The notes under the pieces: generated by a model
The model's database searches: none
What the model was told of the DNA's origin: nothing
What the model saw: only the letters and a program-made list of their open reading frames with translations
NCBI RefSeq assembly: GCF_001468125.1
Contig: NZ_LNYT01000001.1
Coordinates: forward strand, 62,001 to 126,000
From: Legionella rubrilucens
GTDB lineage: Bacteria; Pseudomonadota; Gammaproteobacteria; Legionellales; Legionellaceae
DNA: 64,000 nt
Reading direction: 5' to 3'
Program-made: the position numbers and the translations under genes
Part shown: in pieces, positions 1 to 8,115 of the stretch
How the letters are laid out: each line of letters begins with the position of its first letter
How positions within the stretch are numbered: the stretch's first letter is position 1

Positions 1-867
1 AGGATAGGATAATTTAAACAACACATTTTCCATCACATAAGAACCATACGGTCTTTGGAATTTAAACGGCTTACCGTCAAACAGCACGTCGTAAAACCCC
101 CACTTGGGTGCCGAAAGTGCACTGGGATAGCCCATTTCTCCACTTGCGGAAATCAGAGCAAGACGAACGGCTCGGGATGTAGCATCACCTGCCGCCCAGG
201 ATTTACGGGAACCGGCATTGGGTGCATGGCGATAAGTCCTTAAGCTTTGGCCATCCACGAACACCTGTGACAAGGTACGCATCAGTTGATCCCTGTTAGC
301 ACCCAGCAATAAGGCAGCCACCGCACTGCTTGCGACTTTAACCAGAATGACATGGTCAAGACCAACACGGTTAAAGCTGTTTTCCAGAGCCAGACAACCC
401 TGTATTTCATGAGCTTTGATCATGGCGGTCAAGACGGTGTGCATGGACAGCGGCGGCTGGTTGTTTTTTATATTCTGACGGCTGATGTAATCGGCTACTG
501 CCAGAATGGCTCCCAGATTATCCGAAGGATGGCCCCACTCGGCTGCAAGCCAGGTATCATTAAAGTCCAGCCAGCGGATCATGGTGCCAATGTTAAAGGC
601 AGCCTGCACGGGATCAAGCTCATATCCTGTCCCCGGAACACGCGCTCCGCCGGACAATAGAGCACCCGGTACAACAGGGCCAAGCAATTTGGTGCATTCT
701 GGAAAATTTAAAGCCAGCATGCCGCAGCCCAAGGTATCCATCAGGCACAACCGGGCAGTTTCATAAGCCTTCGGGCTCTTGATTTCATGGTTTAACACGT
801 AATCTGCAATGTCACTGATTACTTTGTCATAATCGGGTTTTACATTGTCTTCAACATACGAATGCAT
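1..867 (-). CDS. prpD: 2-methylcitrate dehydratase PrpD (C-terminus outside window)
   Basis: Dehydrates 2-methylcitrate in the 2-methylcitrate cycle, which oxidises propionyl-CoA to pyruvate and succinate in the cytoplasm. The minus strand is open from an ATG at 867 to the window edge, giving the first 289 codons of a protein usually near 480 residues. The translation begins [20 protein letters not shown] and contains the MmgE/PrpD-type stretch [10 protein letters not shown], then [20 protein letters not shown] and the [17 protein letters not shown] segment. The start is set by AGAGGATAAT just ahead of the ATG. It follows the prpC stop by one base, so it is the third gene of prpB-prpC-prpD. 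The plus-strand ORFs in this stretch are antisense shadows. The 3' end cannot be judged. Confidence 0.93.
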   Translation of the reverse strand, partial: MHSYVEDNVKPDYDKVISDIADYVLNHEIKSPKAYETARLCLMDTLGCGMLALNFPECTKLLGPVVPGALLSGGARVPGTGYELDPVQAAFNIGTMIRWLDFNDTWLAAEWGHPSDNLGAILAVADYISRQNIKNNQPPLSMHTVLTAMIKAHEIQGCLALENSFNRVGLDHVILVKVASSAVAALLLGANRDQLMRTLSQVFVDGQSLRTYRHAPNAGSRKSWAAGDATSRAVRLALISASGEMGYPSALSAPKWGFYDVLFDGKPFKFQRPYGSYVMENVLFKLSYP

Positions 868-868
868 A

Positions 869-1987
869 TTATCCTCTTGCTTCAATGGCTACATAGGCTC
901 TTGGTTCAGGCCCCGTGTACTCGGACGTGGGTCGAATTAACCGATTGTCTGCACGTTGTTCGAAAACATGCGCAGACCAGCCAGTAATTCGTGACATCAC
1001 GAAAATGGGTGTAAACAGCGGCGTCGGAATATCCACGTAGTGGTAGGCCGATGCACTGTAGAAATCCAGATTGGGGAATAATTTCTTCTCACGTCGCATG
1101 ACGGCCTCGACGCGCTCGGAAACGTTGAACAATTGCGTGTCGTTTTTCGCCATGGCGAGTTTTTTTGACCAGGATTTGATGATATCGGAACGCGGATCGC
1201 AGTCTTTATACACCCGATGGCCAAACCCCATGATTTTGGCTTTTTGAGCCAGCATAATCATTAATTTTTCTTCTGCTTCATCCGGATCGCGAAACTGGCT
1301 CAGCAGCTCCATGGCCGCTTCATTGGCGCCACCATGCAAGGGCCCTCTTAAGGTGCCGATGGCTGTAGTAATGGCCGAATAAAAATCAGATAAAGTTGCC
1401 GCCGTGACTCTGGCTGCAAAGGTTGACGCATTAAATTCATGCTCCGCATACAGAATCAGAGAAACATTCATCATGTCGCGCTCAAGCGTGGAAGGCTTAC
1501 GTCCATGAAGGAGGGCGATGAAATGACCGCCAATGGTCTCCTCGTCACTGAATTCTGACATTTCCTTGCCCTTGAAATGCCAGGCATACCAATAACACAT
1601 AATTCCCGGAAACAGCGCCAGCAATCGGTCAGCGATATCATACTGCTGTTTAAAATCATGCTCAGGCTCCAATGTACCGAGCATAGAACAGGCCGTTCTT
1701 AACACATCCATGGGATGAGTGTCTTTCGGCATCAGCTTCAACACGGTTTTTAAGGTGTCAGGGATCGCCCTTAAACCGGCCAGCTTTTGAGTGTAACGGG
1801 TCAGTTCATCACGTGTTGGCAAATGGCCATAGTGCAGCAGATAAGCCACTTCTTCAAACGTGGCATAGGCGGCTAAATCATCAATAGAATAGCCGCGGTA
1901 ATTCAATCCAGCGCCCTCATGCCCCACAGTCGCGATAGCCGATTGACCCGCAATCACCCCTTCCAGCCCGGCTGTACTATTGACCAT
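869..1987 (-). CDS. prpC: 2-methylcitrate synthase PrpC (citrate synthase family)
   Basis: Condenses propionyl-CoA with oxaloacetate to 2-methylcitrate. The 372-residue length is typical of the short citrate-synthase type used for methylcitrate, against about 430 for GltA. Visible family signatures are the first active-site His region ([15 protein letters not shown]), the second ([15 protein letters not shown]) and the C-terminal catalytic Asp with CoA contacts ([28 protein letters not shown]). The start overlaps the end of prpB by 11 bases and the stop lies one base before prpD, so the three are probably co-transcribed and translationally coupled. Methylcitrate rather than citrate specificity is inferred from the operon and the length. 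Confidence 0.95.
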   Translation of the reverse strand: MVNSTAGLEGVIAGQSAIATVGHEGAGLNYRGYSIDDLAAYATFEEVAYLLHYGHLPTRDELTRYTQKLAGLRAIPDTLKTVLKLMPKDTHPMDVLRTACSMLGTLEPEHDFKQQYDIADRLLALFPGIMCYWYAWHFKGKEMSEFSDEETIGGHFIALLHGRKPSTLERDMMNVSLILYAEHEFNASTFAARVTAATLSDFYSAITTAIGTLRGPLHGGANEAAMELLSQFRDPDEAEEKLMIMLAQKAKIMGFGHRVYKDCDPRSDIIKSWSKKLAMAKNDTQLFNVSERVEAVMRREKKLFPNLDFYSASAYHYVDIPTPLFTPIFVMSRITGWSAHVFEQRADNRLIRPTSEYTGPEPRAYVAIEARG

Positions 1988-2864
1988 GCTCTCCCTCCAT
2001 TAATTCATCCAGTTTTTTTTCATAATCGTGGTAACCCAGAACATCATACAGATCGCTGCGCGTCTGCATGGTATCCAGCAAATCACGCTGTGTCCCTTCC
2101 CGTACTACGGTCGTGTAGACTTTTAAAGCCGCATAAGCCATGGCGCGAAACGCGCTCAGGGGATAAAGAATCAGACCCACTCCGGCATCTGCCAGTTCCC
2201 GCCGTGTAAACAAGGGTGTTTTGCCAAATTCGGTGATGTTGGCCAGCACAGGCACTTTCACCTGCTCAGCAAATTCACGGTATTCTTCCAGTCGGGTCAT
2301 GGCTTCAGGAAAAATCATGTCCGCACCGAGCGCCACACAATGCAGCGCCCTGTCGATCGCCGCCGTCATCCCCTCGACAGCATAGGCATCTGTCCGGGCC
2401 ATGATGACAAAATCATCACTGATGCGCGCATCGACGGCAGCTTTAATTCGATCCCCCATTTCGTGCAGGGAAACAATGGCCTTGTTGGGGCGGTGGCCGC
2501 AGCGCTTGGCAAGAACCTGATCTTCAATATGAATGGCGGCAACGCCGGTTTTTTCCATCAGTTTAACTGTTCTGGCAATATTAAAGGCATGCCCCCAGCC
2601 GGTGTCCACATCAACCAGCAGCGGCAAATCACAGGCATCGGTAATACGGCGTGCATCCTCAAGCACCTCGCTTAAGTTGGTCATTCCCAAATCGGGAAGG
2701 CCATAAGAGGCATTGGCTACACCGGCACCGGAAAGATAGATGGCCTGACACCCGGCCTGCTTCGCCAGCAAGGCGGTATAGGCATTGATGGTTCCCATGA
2801 CCTGTAAAGGCGCTTGCTCCCTGACCAGTTTTCGAAACTGTTTCCCTGAAGGACATGACGACAC
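1977..2864 (-). CDS. prpB: 2-methylisocitrate lyase PrpB
   Basis: Cleaves 2-methylisocitrate to pyruvate and succinate, the last step of the 2-methylcitrate cycle. It belongs to the ICL/PEP-mutase TIM-barrel family: [15 protein letters not shown] near the N-terminus, the Mg-binding [36 protein letters not shown] carrying the family KRCGH catalytic signature, and [12 protein letters not shown]. The frame is open to an ATG at 2924 (315 codons), but I place the start at a GTG at 2864. It has an AGGGAG Shine-Dalgarno six bases upstream and gives the usual PrpB N-terminus (about 295 residues). First gene of the operon; no prpR-type activator gene is adjacent. Confidence 0.94.
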   Translation of the reverse strand: MSSCPSGKQFRKLVREQAPLQVMGTINAYTALLAKQAGCQAIYLSGAGVANASYGLPDLGMTNLSEVLEDARRITDACDLPLLVDVDTGWGHAFNIARTVKLMEKTGVAAIHIEDQVLAKRCGHRPNKAIVSLHEMGDRIKAAVDARISDDFVIMARTDAYAVEGMTAAIDRALHCVALGADMIFPEAMTRLEEYREFAEQVKVPVLANITEFGKTPLFTRRELADAGVGLILYPLSAFRAMAYAALKVYTTVVREGTQRDLLDTMQTRSDLYDVLGYHDYEKKLDELMEGEHGQ

Positions 2865-2981
2865 GTTGTTCTCCCTAAACATCCAATTCGCTTTTTTATC
2901 ACGATGGGAGAAGGATGGCAACAATCAGGTTATTGAAAAATCATCTGATTTCCAGTGAAGGACGACTGGAAGGAGGAAGAA

Positions 2982-3000
2982 GCCCGGGGATACCCCGGGC
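2982..3000 (-). terminator. Probable intrinsic terminator after the small Lrp-like gene
   Basis: A perfect 8-bp GC-only stem (GCCCGGGG / CCCCGGGC) with a three-base loop lies 7 bases past the stop of the gene at 3008-3253. On the minus strand it is followed by a pyrimidine-rich tract (TTCTTCCTCC) rather than a pure T-run. It would separate that gene from prpB. Confidence 0.6.
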
Positions 3001-3007
3001 CTGATGC

Positions 3008-3253
3008 TTATTTGGCAGAGAGTTCTTTCCACCAGTGAGTTTTGGTGTCAGTCGCCCAGTTGCCTTCACGCATACGATTGACGAAGGCTTCTGTTTTCTC
3101 AGGGGTTGAAGAATTTTTATCGAGTTTGATGCACCAGTCCCAGTCACCCGTGGTAGACCACATTTTTTCAACACCATCCCATTTCATCATGGAACTTAAA
3201 TCTGACCAAGGCTTATTTGATTTCATAAAAATTACACTATTCCAAGCGTTCAT
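3008..3253 (-). CDS. Small protein resembling a stand-alone Lrp/AsnC ligand-binding domain
   Basis: An 81-residue protein with a clear ribosome-binding site (AAGGA, eight bases before ATG) and its own terminator, so it is probably a real single-gene unit. I do not recognise a named homologue. The pattern WDGVEKMWSTTGDWDWCIKLD followed by a helix-like segment (STPEKTEAFVNRMREG) and a final strand is reminiscent of the alpha/beta RAM domain of Lrp/AsnC regulators, where a V-x-TG-x-YD strand precedes a helix. No helix-turn-helix is present. It is unusually rich in tryptophan (7 of 81). It could be a ligand-sensing partner or something unrelated; no function is assigned. Confidence 0.7.
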   Translation of the reverse strand: MNAWNSVIFMKSNKPWSDLSSMMKWDGVEKMWSTTGDWDWCIKLDKNSSTPEKTEAFVNRMREGNWATDTKTHWWKELSAK

Positions 3254-3410
3254 TATTACTGTCCTTGTTAAAGTTGATTTAAGATTACTTAAGAATACCT
3301 TAAGTGATCTCAGAATAGCTCAAATAGGGATGACTTGCCAAAAGAGAGAGAAAAAAAATTTTCACGATTGAGCGGCGTCATTGCAGACGCTCGCTTCAAA
3401 CCATCGAGTG

Positions 3411-4196
3411 TTAAATGACCAATTGTCCTTTGGAATACCAGCGGCAGTTTCCGGAAATATAGACCCGCTCATTCTGCATTTCACAGCTCAATTCCCCTTT
3501 GCGAAATGAACCCTGAATGGCCTTAAGGCTTTGTTTTTGCAAGCGTTCAGTCCAGAAAGGAGTCAATACGCAATGGGCAGAACCGGTGACTGGATCTTCC
3601 GGAATGTTGTGTTTTGGATAAAAGCAACGGGAATAAAAATCCACCTCCACGCCCGGTGCCGTGAGAATCAATCCGCGTTTGGGTAATTTGGCAAGTTCAG
3701 TCAGGTTCACGGAAGCCTTAAGCACCTGAGCCTCGTTGTCAAGGACTGCCAGGTAATCAAGATCACTTTCATAAATTTCCAGCAGTGGTTCATCCACCAG
3801 CGCAATCAGCAAGGCCGGTTTATCAAAGGCTTTGTAATGGAGCCTTGGAAAATCGAGAACATAGCGATTGCCCCGTTTGCGTACACGGAGCAAGCCGCTT
3901 AAACTTTTGAACTCAATGTATTCGCCATCCCCGTATCCCAGCTCAAACAGGGCAAATCCAGCGGCCAGCGTAGCATGACCGCACAAACTGATTTCACCCC
4001 GGGGTGTAAACCAGCGGATACGGAACCCTTCGTGGTCACGGATAACGAAGGCGGTTTCTGACAAATTATTTTCAACCGCTATGGCCTGCATCAGTTCATC
4101 ATTGAGCCATTCGCTCAACAGGCATACCGCGGCGGGATTGCCATGGAAGACTTTATCAGTAAAGGCATCGATCTGGAAAATTTCCATACTTTGCAT
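3411..4196 (-). CDS. PhzF family isomerase-like protein
   Basis: Member of the PhzF/diaminopimelate-epimerase-fold family, cytosolic, substrate unknown. Family marks are the N-terminal MEIFQIDAFTDKVFHGNPAAVC and the conserved catalytic-Glu region NNLSETAFV, followed by RWFTPRGEISLCGHATLAAG and, in the C-terminal half, PEDPVTGSAHCVLTPFW. The frame is open to 4238. The ATG at 4196 is preferred because AAGAGG stands just upstream and homologues begin at this MQSMEIFQIDAF segment, giving about 261 residues. It lies 82 bases beyond mnmC on the same strand and may be the last gene of that unit. Phenazine synthesis should not be inferred, since no other phz genes are present. Confidence 0.88.
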   Translation of the reverse strand: MQSMEIFQIDAFTDKVFHGNPAAVCLLSEWLNDELMQAIAVENNLSETAFVIRDHEGFRIRWFTPRGEISLCGHATLAAGFALFELGYGDGEYIEFKSLSGLLRVRKRGNRYVLDFPRLHYKAFDKPALLIALVDEPLLEIYESDLDYLAVLDNEAQVLKASVNLTELAKLPKRGLILTAPGVEVDFYSRCFYPKHNIPEDPVTGSAHCVLTPFWTERLQKQSLKAIQGSFRKGELSCEMQNERVYISGNCRWYSKGQLVI

Positions 4197-4278
4197 AGCA
4201 GACCTCTTAATTAAAACAAGGATGGCAAGAGTAGCCACCTGACGGATTCATTGCAAGAATTTATTAGGCCGTAATCCA

Positions 4279-6300
4279 TTATTCTTCTGCCTGCGCTTGA
4301 CGGGACCGAATAATCTGCCTTAATAAAAAGCGTGACGGCGAAACTGCTTTCATCATGCTTCTTGAAAAAAAACCAGGCTCGCCGCTGATTTGCCCGGCAA
4401 GCCATTCGGCACTGAGAGGAATGGTCGTTAATCCCCGCGAACCAAAGCCGGCACAAACATACAGCCCAGGATACACCGGCGGTGGCACCTTGATCCAGCG
4501 TTCGGCATGGCTGTCCAAGCCGGCATAGCATGCTAAAAACTCATCTTCAACCGGAACTGCTCCCACCAGAGGAAGGTAATCCGGCGTTGCGCCTCTGACG
4601 CCAGCCCAGCTTCTGACAATACCGTCACGATAAAATTGAAGCTCGGAAGCCATCGGACTTATTTTTTGCAGATTAGTCGAATCATCTTCAGAGCAACAAC
4701 GGGCGCGTGGCTGGTTTAGATGATAGGTGGCTCCCAGTGCATGCAGATTGTTTTTCGCCGGAAGCACATGCCCCTCGCCGCACAAAGGCAAGGTTAATCC
4801 GGCACTAGCCGCCTGGGCCTGCACGAAAGTGATTTGTCCACCGATGGGTTTGATGGGCAGACCGGCAGTCTGAGCGAATTGATTGGCACGAAAACCCGTG
4901 GTGACAATAACAACATCAGCCTCCTGACCGTTGACATGCCACTGACCGCCTTCAATCTGCATTTCCATGACTGTCGTCTGGCCAAACCACTGCACCTGCG
5001 GCGATTGCTGTAACAGGTACAGGCATAATTCACGGCTGTTAAGCCATCCCGAGAGCGGAATGAACAAACCGGAAAACTCGAGGGTGAGCCCCGCCAGTTC
5101 GGAGGCCTCTGCCGCTGACACCGGCATGGCCAATTGCGGGTAGGCAAGCAGCCAATCCCGCATGCTCCGCTGCGCTTTTAATTCCCGGGTATTACAAGCC
5201 AATTGCAGAATACCCTGCATGTCGCCTTCGACATCAACCCCCGCGACCCGTTTATAAAAAGCCTGCGCATAGAGGAAGGCCGCGAGCATGAATTCGGTTA
5301 AGGGTGAACGGTAGGCTGACAGTCTGGGGTACACGACGGCACGCTCATTGCCCGATGCCCCGGCTGCCGCCTGCGGCGCTTCGTCAAACAATTGAACCTG
5401 CCATCCCCGCCGGCTTAACGCATGGGCGCAAAAGCACCCGGCCAGGCCTGCGCCGACAATGATGGCTCGCCTTTTTTCACGCATGCTACCCGGAGTATAA
5501 AACCAGGGCGTTTGCCGTCTGCGTTTGGATTGACTTGCCTCTGCCAGTTCAGCGGTGAGCATGTGACGCTTTCTGCCGTAGCCTGGTTTTTTCGTAAGAC
5601 TAAAGCCCGAAGCCTCCAGTCCTGCTTTAACCTGAGCGGCTGCAGAATAAGTGGCCACCGTCGTGCCCGGCCGGGATAGCAGTGCCATGGTTTGAAACAG
5701 GGAGTGAGTCCACATGCGCTCGTTTCTACGGGGTGAAAAACCATCGAGATACCAGGCGTCGACGGCGGTATGAGAAAGTGCCCGGTCCAATTCCCTGTCG
5801 CCTGACAGGAGCAATTCGTCAAAACAGTGTTGAGCATCACCCAGCATCAGGATTAAATGAATGCGTCCCTGATCAAACGTCAAACGGTGAAAACCCGGTG
5901 TCAGAACAGGGTATTCTTCAAGGAGTTGCTGTGAAAACGCCTGCAGGGGCGGCCATAATTGGAGGCAAGCCTCTAAATCCTCTTTCTTTAACGGAAATTT
6001 TTCACAACTGAAATAGAACAAACGTGCGTTTTGAGGGGCGTGATTTTGCCAGAATTGCCAGGTCAACAGGAAATTAAGGCCCGTACCAAAACCCGTTTCG
6101 GCAATGGTAAACAGGGGGTTCTCCTGCTCATGCAGCCTGGTTAAACGCTCTCGGAGGCAGTTGCCCTCGATGAAAACATACTGCTTTTCCGCAAAACCGT
6201 CTTCACGGGAAAAATACACATCATCAAATGCAGGTGAATAAGGCAGACCCTCCTGCCACTGAAGGTCTGCCATCTGAATTACAGTAAAAGGACTACTCAA
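4279..6300 (-). CDS. mnmC: Bifunctional tRNA 5-methylaminomethyl-2-thiouridine biosynthesis protein MnmC
   Basis: Completes the mnm5(s2)U34 wobble modification of tRNA. The C-terminal FAD domain removes carboxymethyl from cmnm5U and the N-terminal SAM-dependent domain methylates nm5U. The 673-residue protein shows both halves: the methyltransferase motif ETGFGTGLNFLL near residues 68-80 with WYLDGFSPRRNERMW further on, then the dinucleotide-binding RAIIVGAGLAGCFCAHAL near residue 276 and the C-terminal CAGFGSRGLTTIPLSAEWLA. The start is a TTG at 6300, preceded by GAGGG and located 11 bases after the stop of the transporter gene, which suggests a shared transcript. Confidence 0.95.
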   Translation of the reverse strand: MSSPFTVIQMADLQWQEGLPYSPAFDDVYFSREDGFAEKQYVFIEGNCLRERLTRLHEQENPLFTIAETGFGTGLNFLLTWQFWQNHAPQNARLFYFSCEKFPLKKEDLEACLQLWPPLQAFSQQLLEEYPVLTPGFHRLTFDQGRIHLILMLGDAQHCFDELLLSGDRELDRALSHTAVDAWYLDGFSPRRNERMWTHSLFQTMALLSRPGTTVATYSAAAQVKAGLEASGFSLTKKPGYGRKRHMLTAELAEASQSKRRRQTPWFYTPGSMREKRRAIIVGAGLAGCFCAHALSRRGWQVQLFDEAPQAAAGASGNERAVVYPRLSAYRSPLTEFMLAAFLYAQAFYKRVAGVDVEGDMQGILQLACNTRELKAQRSMRDWLLAYPQLAMPVSAAEASELAGLTLEFSGLFIPLSGWLNSRELCLYLLQQSPQVQWFGQTTVMEMQIEGGQWHVNGQEADVVIVTTGFRANQFAQTAGLPIKPIGGQITFVQAQAASAGLTLPLCGEGHVLPAKNNLHALGATYHLNQPRARCCSEDDSTNLQKISPMASELQFYRDGIVRSWAGVRGATPDYLPLVGAVPVEDEFLACYAGLDSHAERWIKVPPPVYPGLYVCAGFGSRGLTTIPLSAEWLAGQISGEPGFFSRSMMKAVSPSRFLLRQIIRSRQAQAEE

Positions 6301-6311
6301 ACCACCCTCGG

Positions 6312-7817
6312 TTAAATTGTTGCGTAATTGCCTTTTTCCAATACCGGGGAAGGCTCCTCGCTCATCCAGCGTTTAAGCACAGGGACGAGAATGAAGAGAA
6401 TGAACCCGGCCACGATGGCAAAAAGGCCAAGGCAAAGGAACACATGGCTATACCCCGCATTGGTTATCAGGGGATCGGTGCTGTCCATTCCCGCCGTCAT
6501 CCAGTTGGAGCTGTAACTTGATAGCGTCGCGCCCACGCCAGAAGTCAGCATCCACATTCCCATCATTCCACCCTGCAACGAGCTTGGGGCCAATGCGCCA
6601 ATCATGGCATAGCCGACAGGCGATATTAACAATTCGCCCACGCTTTGCAATACAAAACTTAAAACCACCCAGCCAGGCGACACCAGGCCGTCCGCAGCGG
6701 CTCTGGCGATTCCTACCGGCAGCAGCACAAAGGCCAATCCAATCAACAGCAATGCCAGCGCAAATTGAGTGGGGATATTGACATTGACTCCGCGGGCACG
6801 CAGCCGATTTAAGGCCAAGCTCATTAAAGGTCCGCCCACCACAATGCAAATCGTATTGATGTTTTGAAACCACTGCGGCGGAATGATCATTAGCATCCAG
6901 TGACGCTGCACGTTGTGGGCAATGAAATGGGTCAACCCCATGGGACCTATCTGAAACAGCATCCAGAAGACGGTTCCCACCACCATAAGCAGCGCAAACG
7001 CATGAATTTTTTCACGCGCTTTCTGCGTGCTTTGCTGACGCCCCAGAACACAGGCAAGAACTAACATGGCAACACCCGTGACCAGCACCAGTTTATTGGC
7101 AAATTCCGCGTAGTGCAGAAGCTGACTCAACACCAGAGGCAGCACCAGCACCATCACAATCCCCATCAACGAAGCCCGTCGCCGCGCCGGTTTATCGAGA
7201 CGGCTGTACGGTGAGTTGTTGTCAGACAGCGTATGCCAATAATAAAGACAGATGAGCAGAGCCAGCAGATTACCAAGACAGCTTAACAAAAACAAACGCT
7301 GGTAATTATGAGAGAGTTGAAAATACCCGCTTAAGCTGAAACCAATAAAAAACCCGATATTCATTCCCGCGTAATTAAATAAAAACGCGGATTCACGGCG
7401 GGTATCAGCGGGTTTAAAGCGCTGTGTCAACATGCAGTTAATGCAGGTGACGTTGAGTCCACAACCGGTTAAGAAGGCCGCGAGGCCCACATAGAGGAAA
7501 TCCTGATTGACAGTGGCAAGCAGAATGCAGCCGATGATTTGTGCAATCATCCCCAGGCTGAACAGGGAACGATAGGAAAAGAAACGTCCGCCCCAATACC
7601 CGCCAAGCAGATGTAACGCATAGTTGAAGGCTACGAATACTCCGGTAATGCTATTGGCCAGGCGCGGAGACAACCCGAGCTTGCCCGTAATGTACAGCAC
7701 CAACGTTGAATAGAGTACGCTAAAGCTTAAAGTCGAAAAGATCTGAATAAAAAACAATGCAACAATCCCATCCGGTAAATTATTCCATGCTGATTTATTA
7801 CTATCCGTAATCGACAT
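6312..7817 (-). CDS. POT/PTR2-family peptide-transporter-like protein
   Basis: Inner-membrane major-facilitator protein of the proton-dependent oligopeptide transporter type, about 501 residues with 12-14 hydrophobic segments. Family-like stretches are LSPRLANSITGVFVAFNYALHLLGGYWGG, FLFNYAGMNIGFFIGFSLSGY and SVGELLISPVGYAMIGALAPSSLQGGMMGMW. The ATG at 7817 is chosen over the upstream frame because AAGGAAGG lies five bases before it. The first membrane helix lacks the ExxERFxYY proton-coupling motif of classical POT carriers: the aligned stretch reads QIFSTLSFS. Either this is a divergent branch or the coupling differs. It is the first gene of a probable unit with mnmC and perhaps phzF. Confidence 0.88.
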   Translation of the reverse strand: MSITDSNKSAWNNLPDGIVALFFIQIFSTLSFSVLYSTLVLYITGKLGLSPRLANSITGVFVAFNYALHLLGGYWGGRFFSYRSLFSLGMIAQIIGCILLATVNQDFLYVGLAAFLTGCGLNVTCINCMLTQRFKPADTRRESAFLFNYAGMNIGFFIGFSLSGYFQLSHNYQRLFLLSCLGNLLALLICLYYWHTLSDNNSPYSRLDKPARRRASLMGIVMVLVLPLVLSQLLHYAEFANKLVLVTGVAMLVLACVLGRQQSTQKAREKIHAFALLMVVGTVFWMLFQIGPMGLTHFIAHNVQRHWMLMIIPPQWFQNINTICIVVGGPLMSLALNRLRARGVNVNIPTQFALALLLIGLAFVLLPVGIARAAADGLVSPGWVVLSFVLQSVGELLISPVGYAMIGALAPSSLQGGMMGMWMLTSGVGATLSSYSSNWMTAGMDSTDPLITNAGYSHVFLCLGLFAIVAGFILFILVPVLKRWMSEEPSPVLEKGNYATI

Positions 7818-8115
7818 TAATGCCTTCCTTTTTTTAGTCAAACCAAGTCGACTATGCCATGCAATTTTTTGACTGTCTACGCCGTTTTACAATAAAGATA
7901 ATCTTCTTGCCATTGGGATCTTTTTCTTTACAAATTATTATCACTATGGATTAAAAGTAAATTGATTTCACCATGGATAACACTGTGATCATATATAATT
8001 CAAAAAGAATGTATTTAGAACGGAAAGTAGCGTAAAATGCCCTCTGTTTTTAGCGATAACTTGATGTAAAAATTAAATTGTCGTTATAGTGATTGAAATC
8101 AATCCGGGTTTGATT

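Noticed and set aside
55-766. Plus-strand ORFs opposite the prpD fragment
   Set aside because: The minus strand codes the conserved PrpD sequence across the whole stretch, so these are antisense shadows.
3411-4196. PhzF as evidence of phenazine biosynthesis
   Set aside because: The rest of the phz operon is absent; the family is widespread with unknown roles.
7818-8115. Small gene or riboswitch in the divergent transporter/pta gap (298 bases)
   Set aside because: AT-rich with a TATAAT-like hexamer but no -35 at a proper distance and no conserved structure; probably just promoters.
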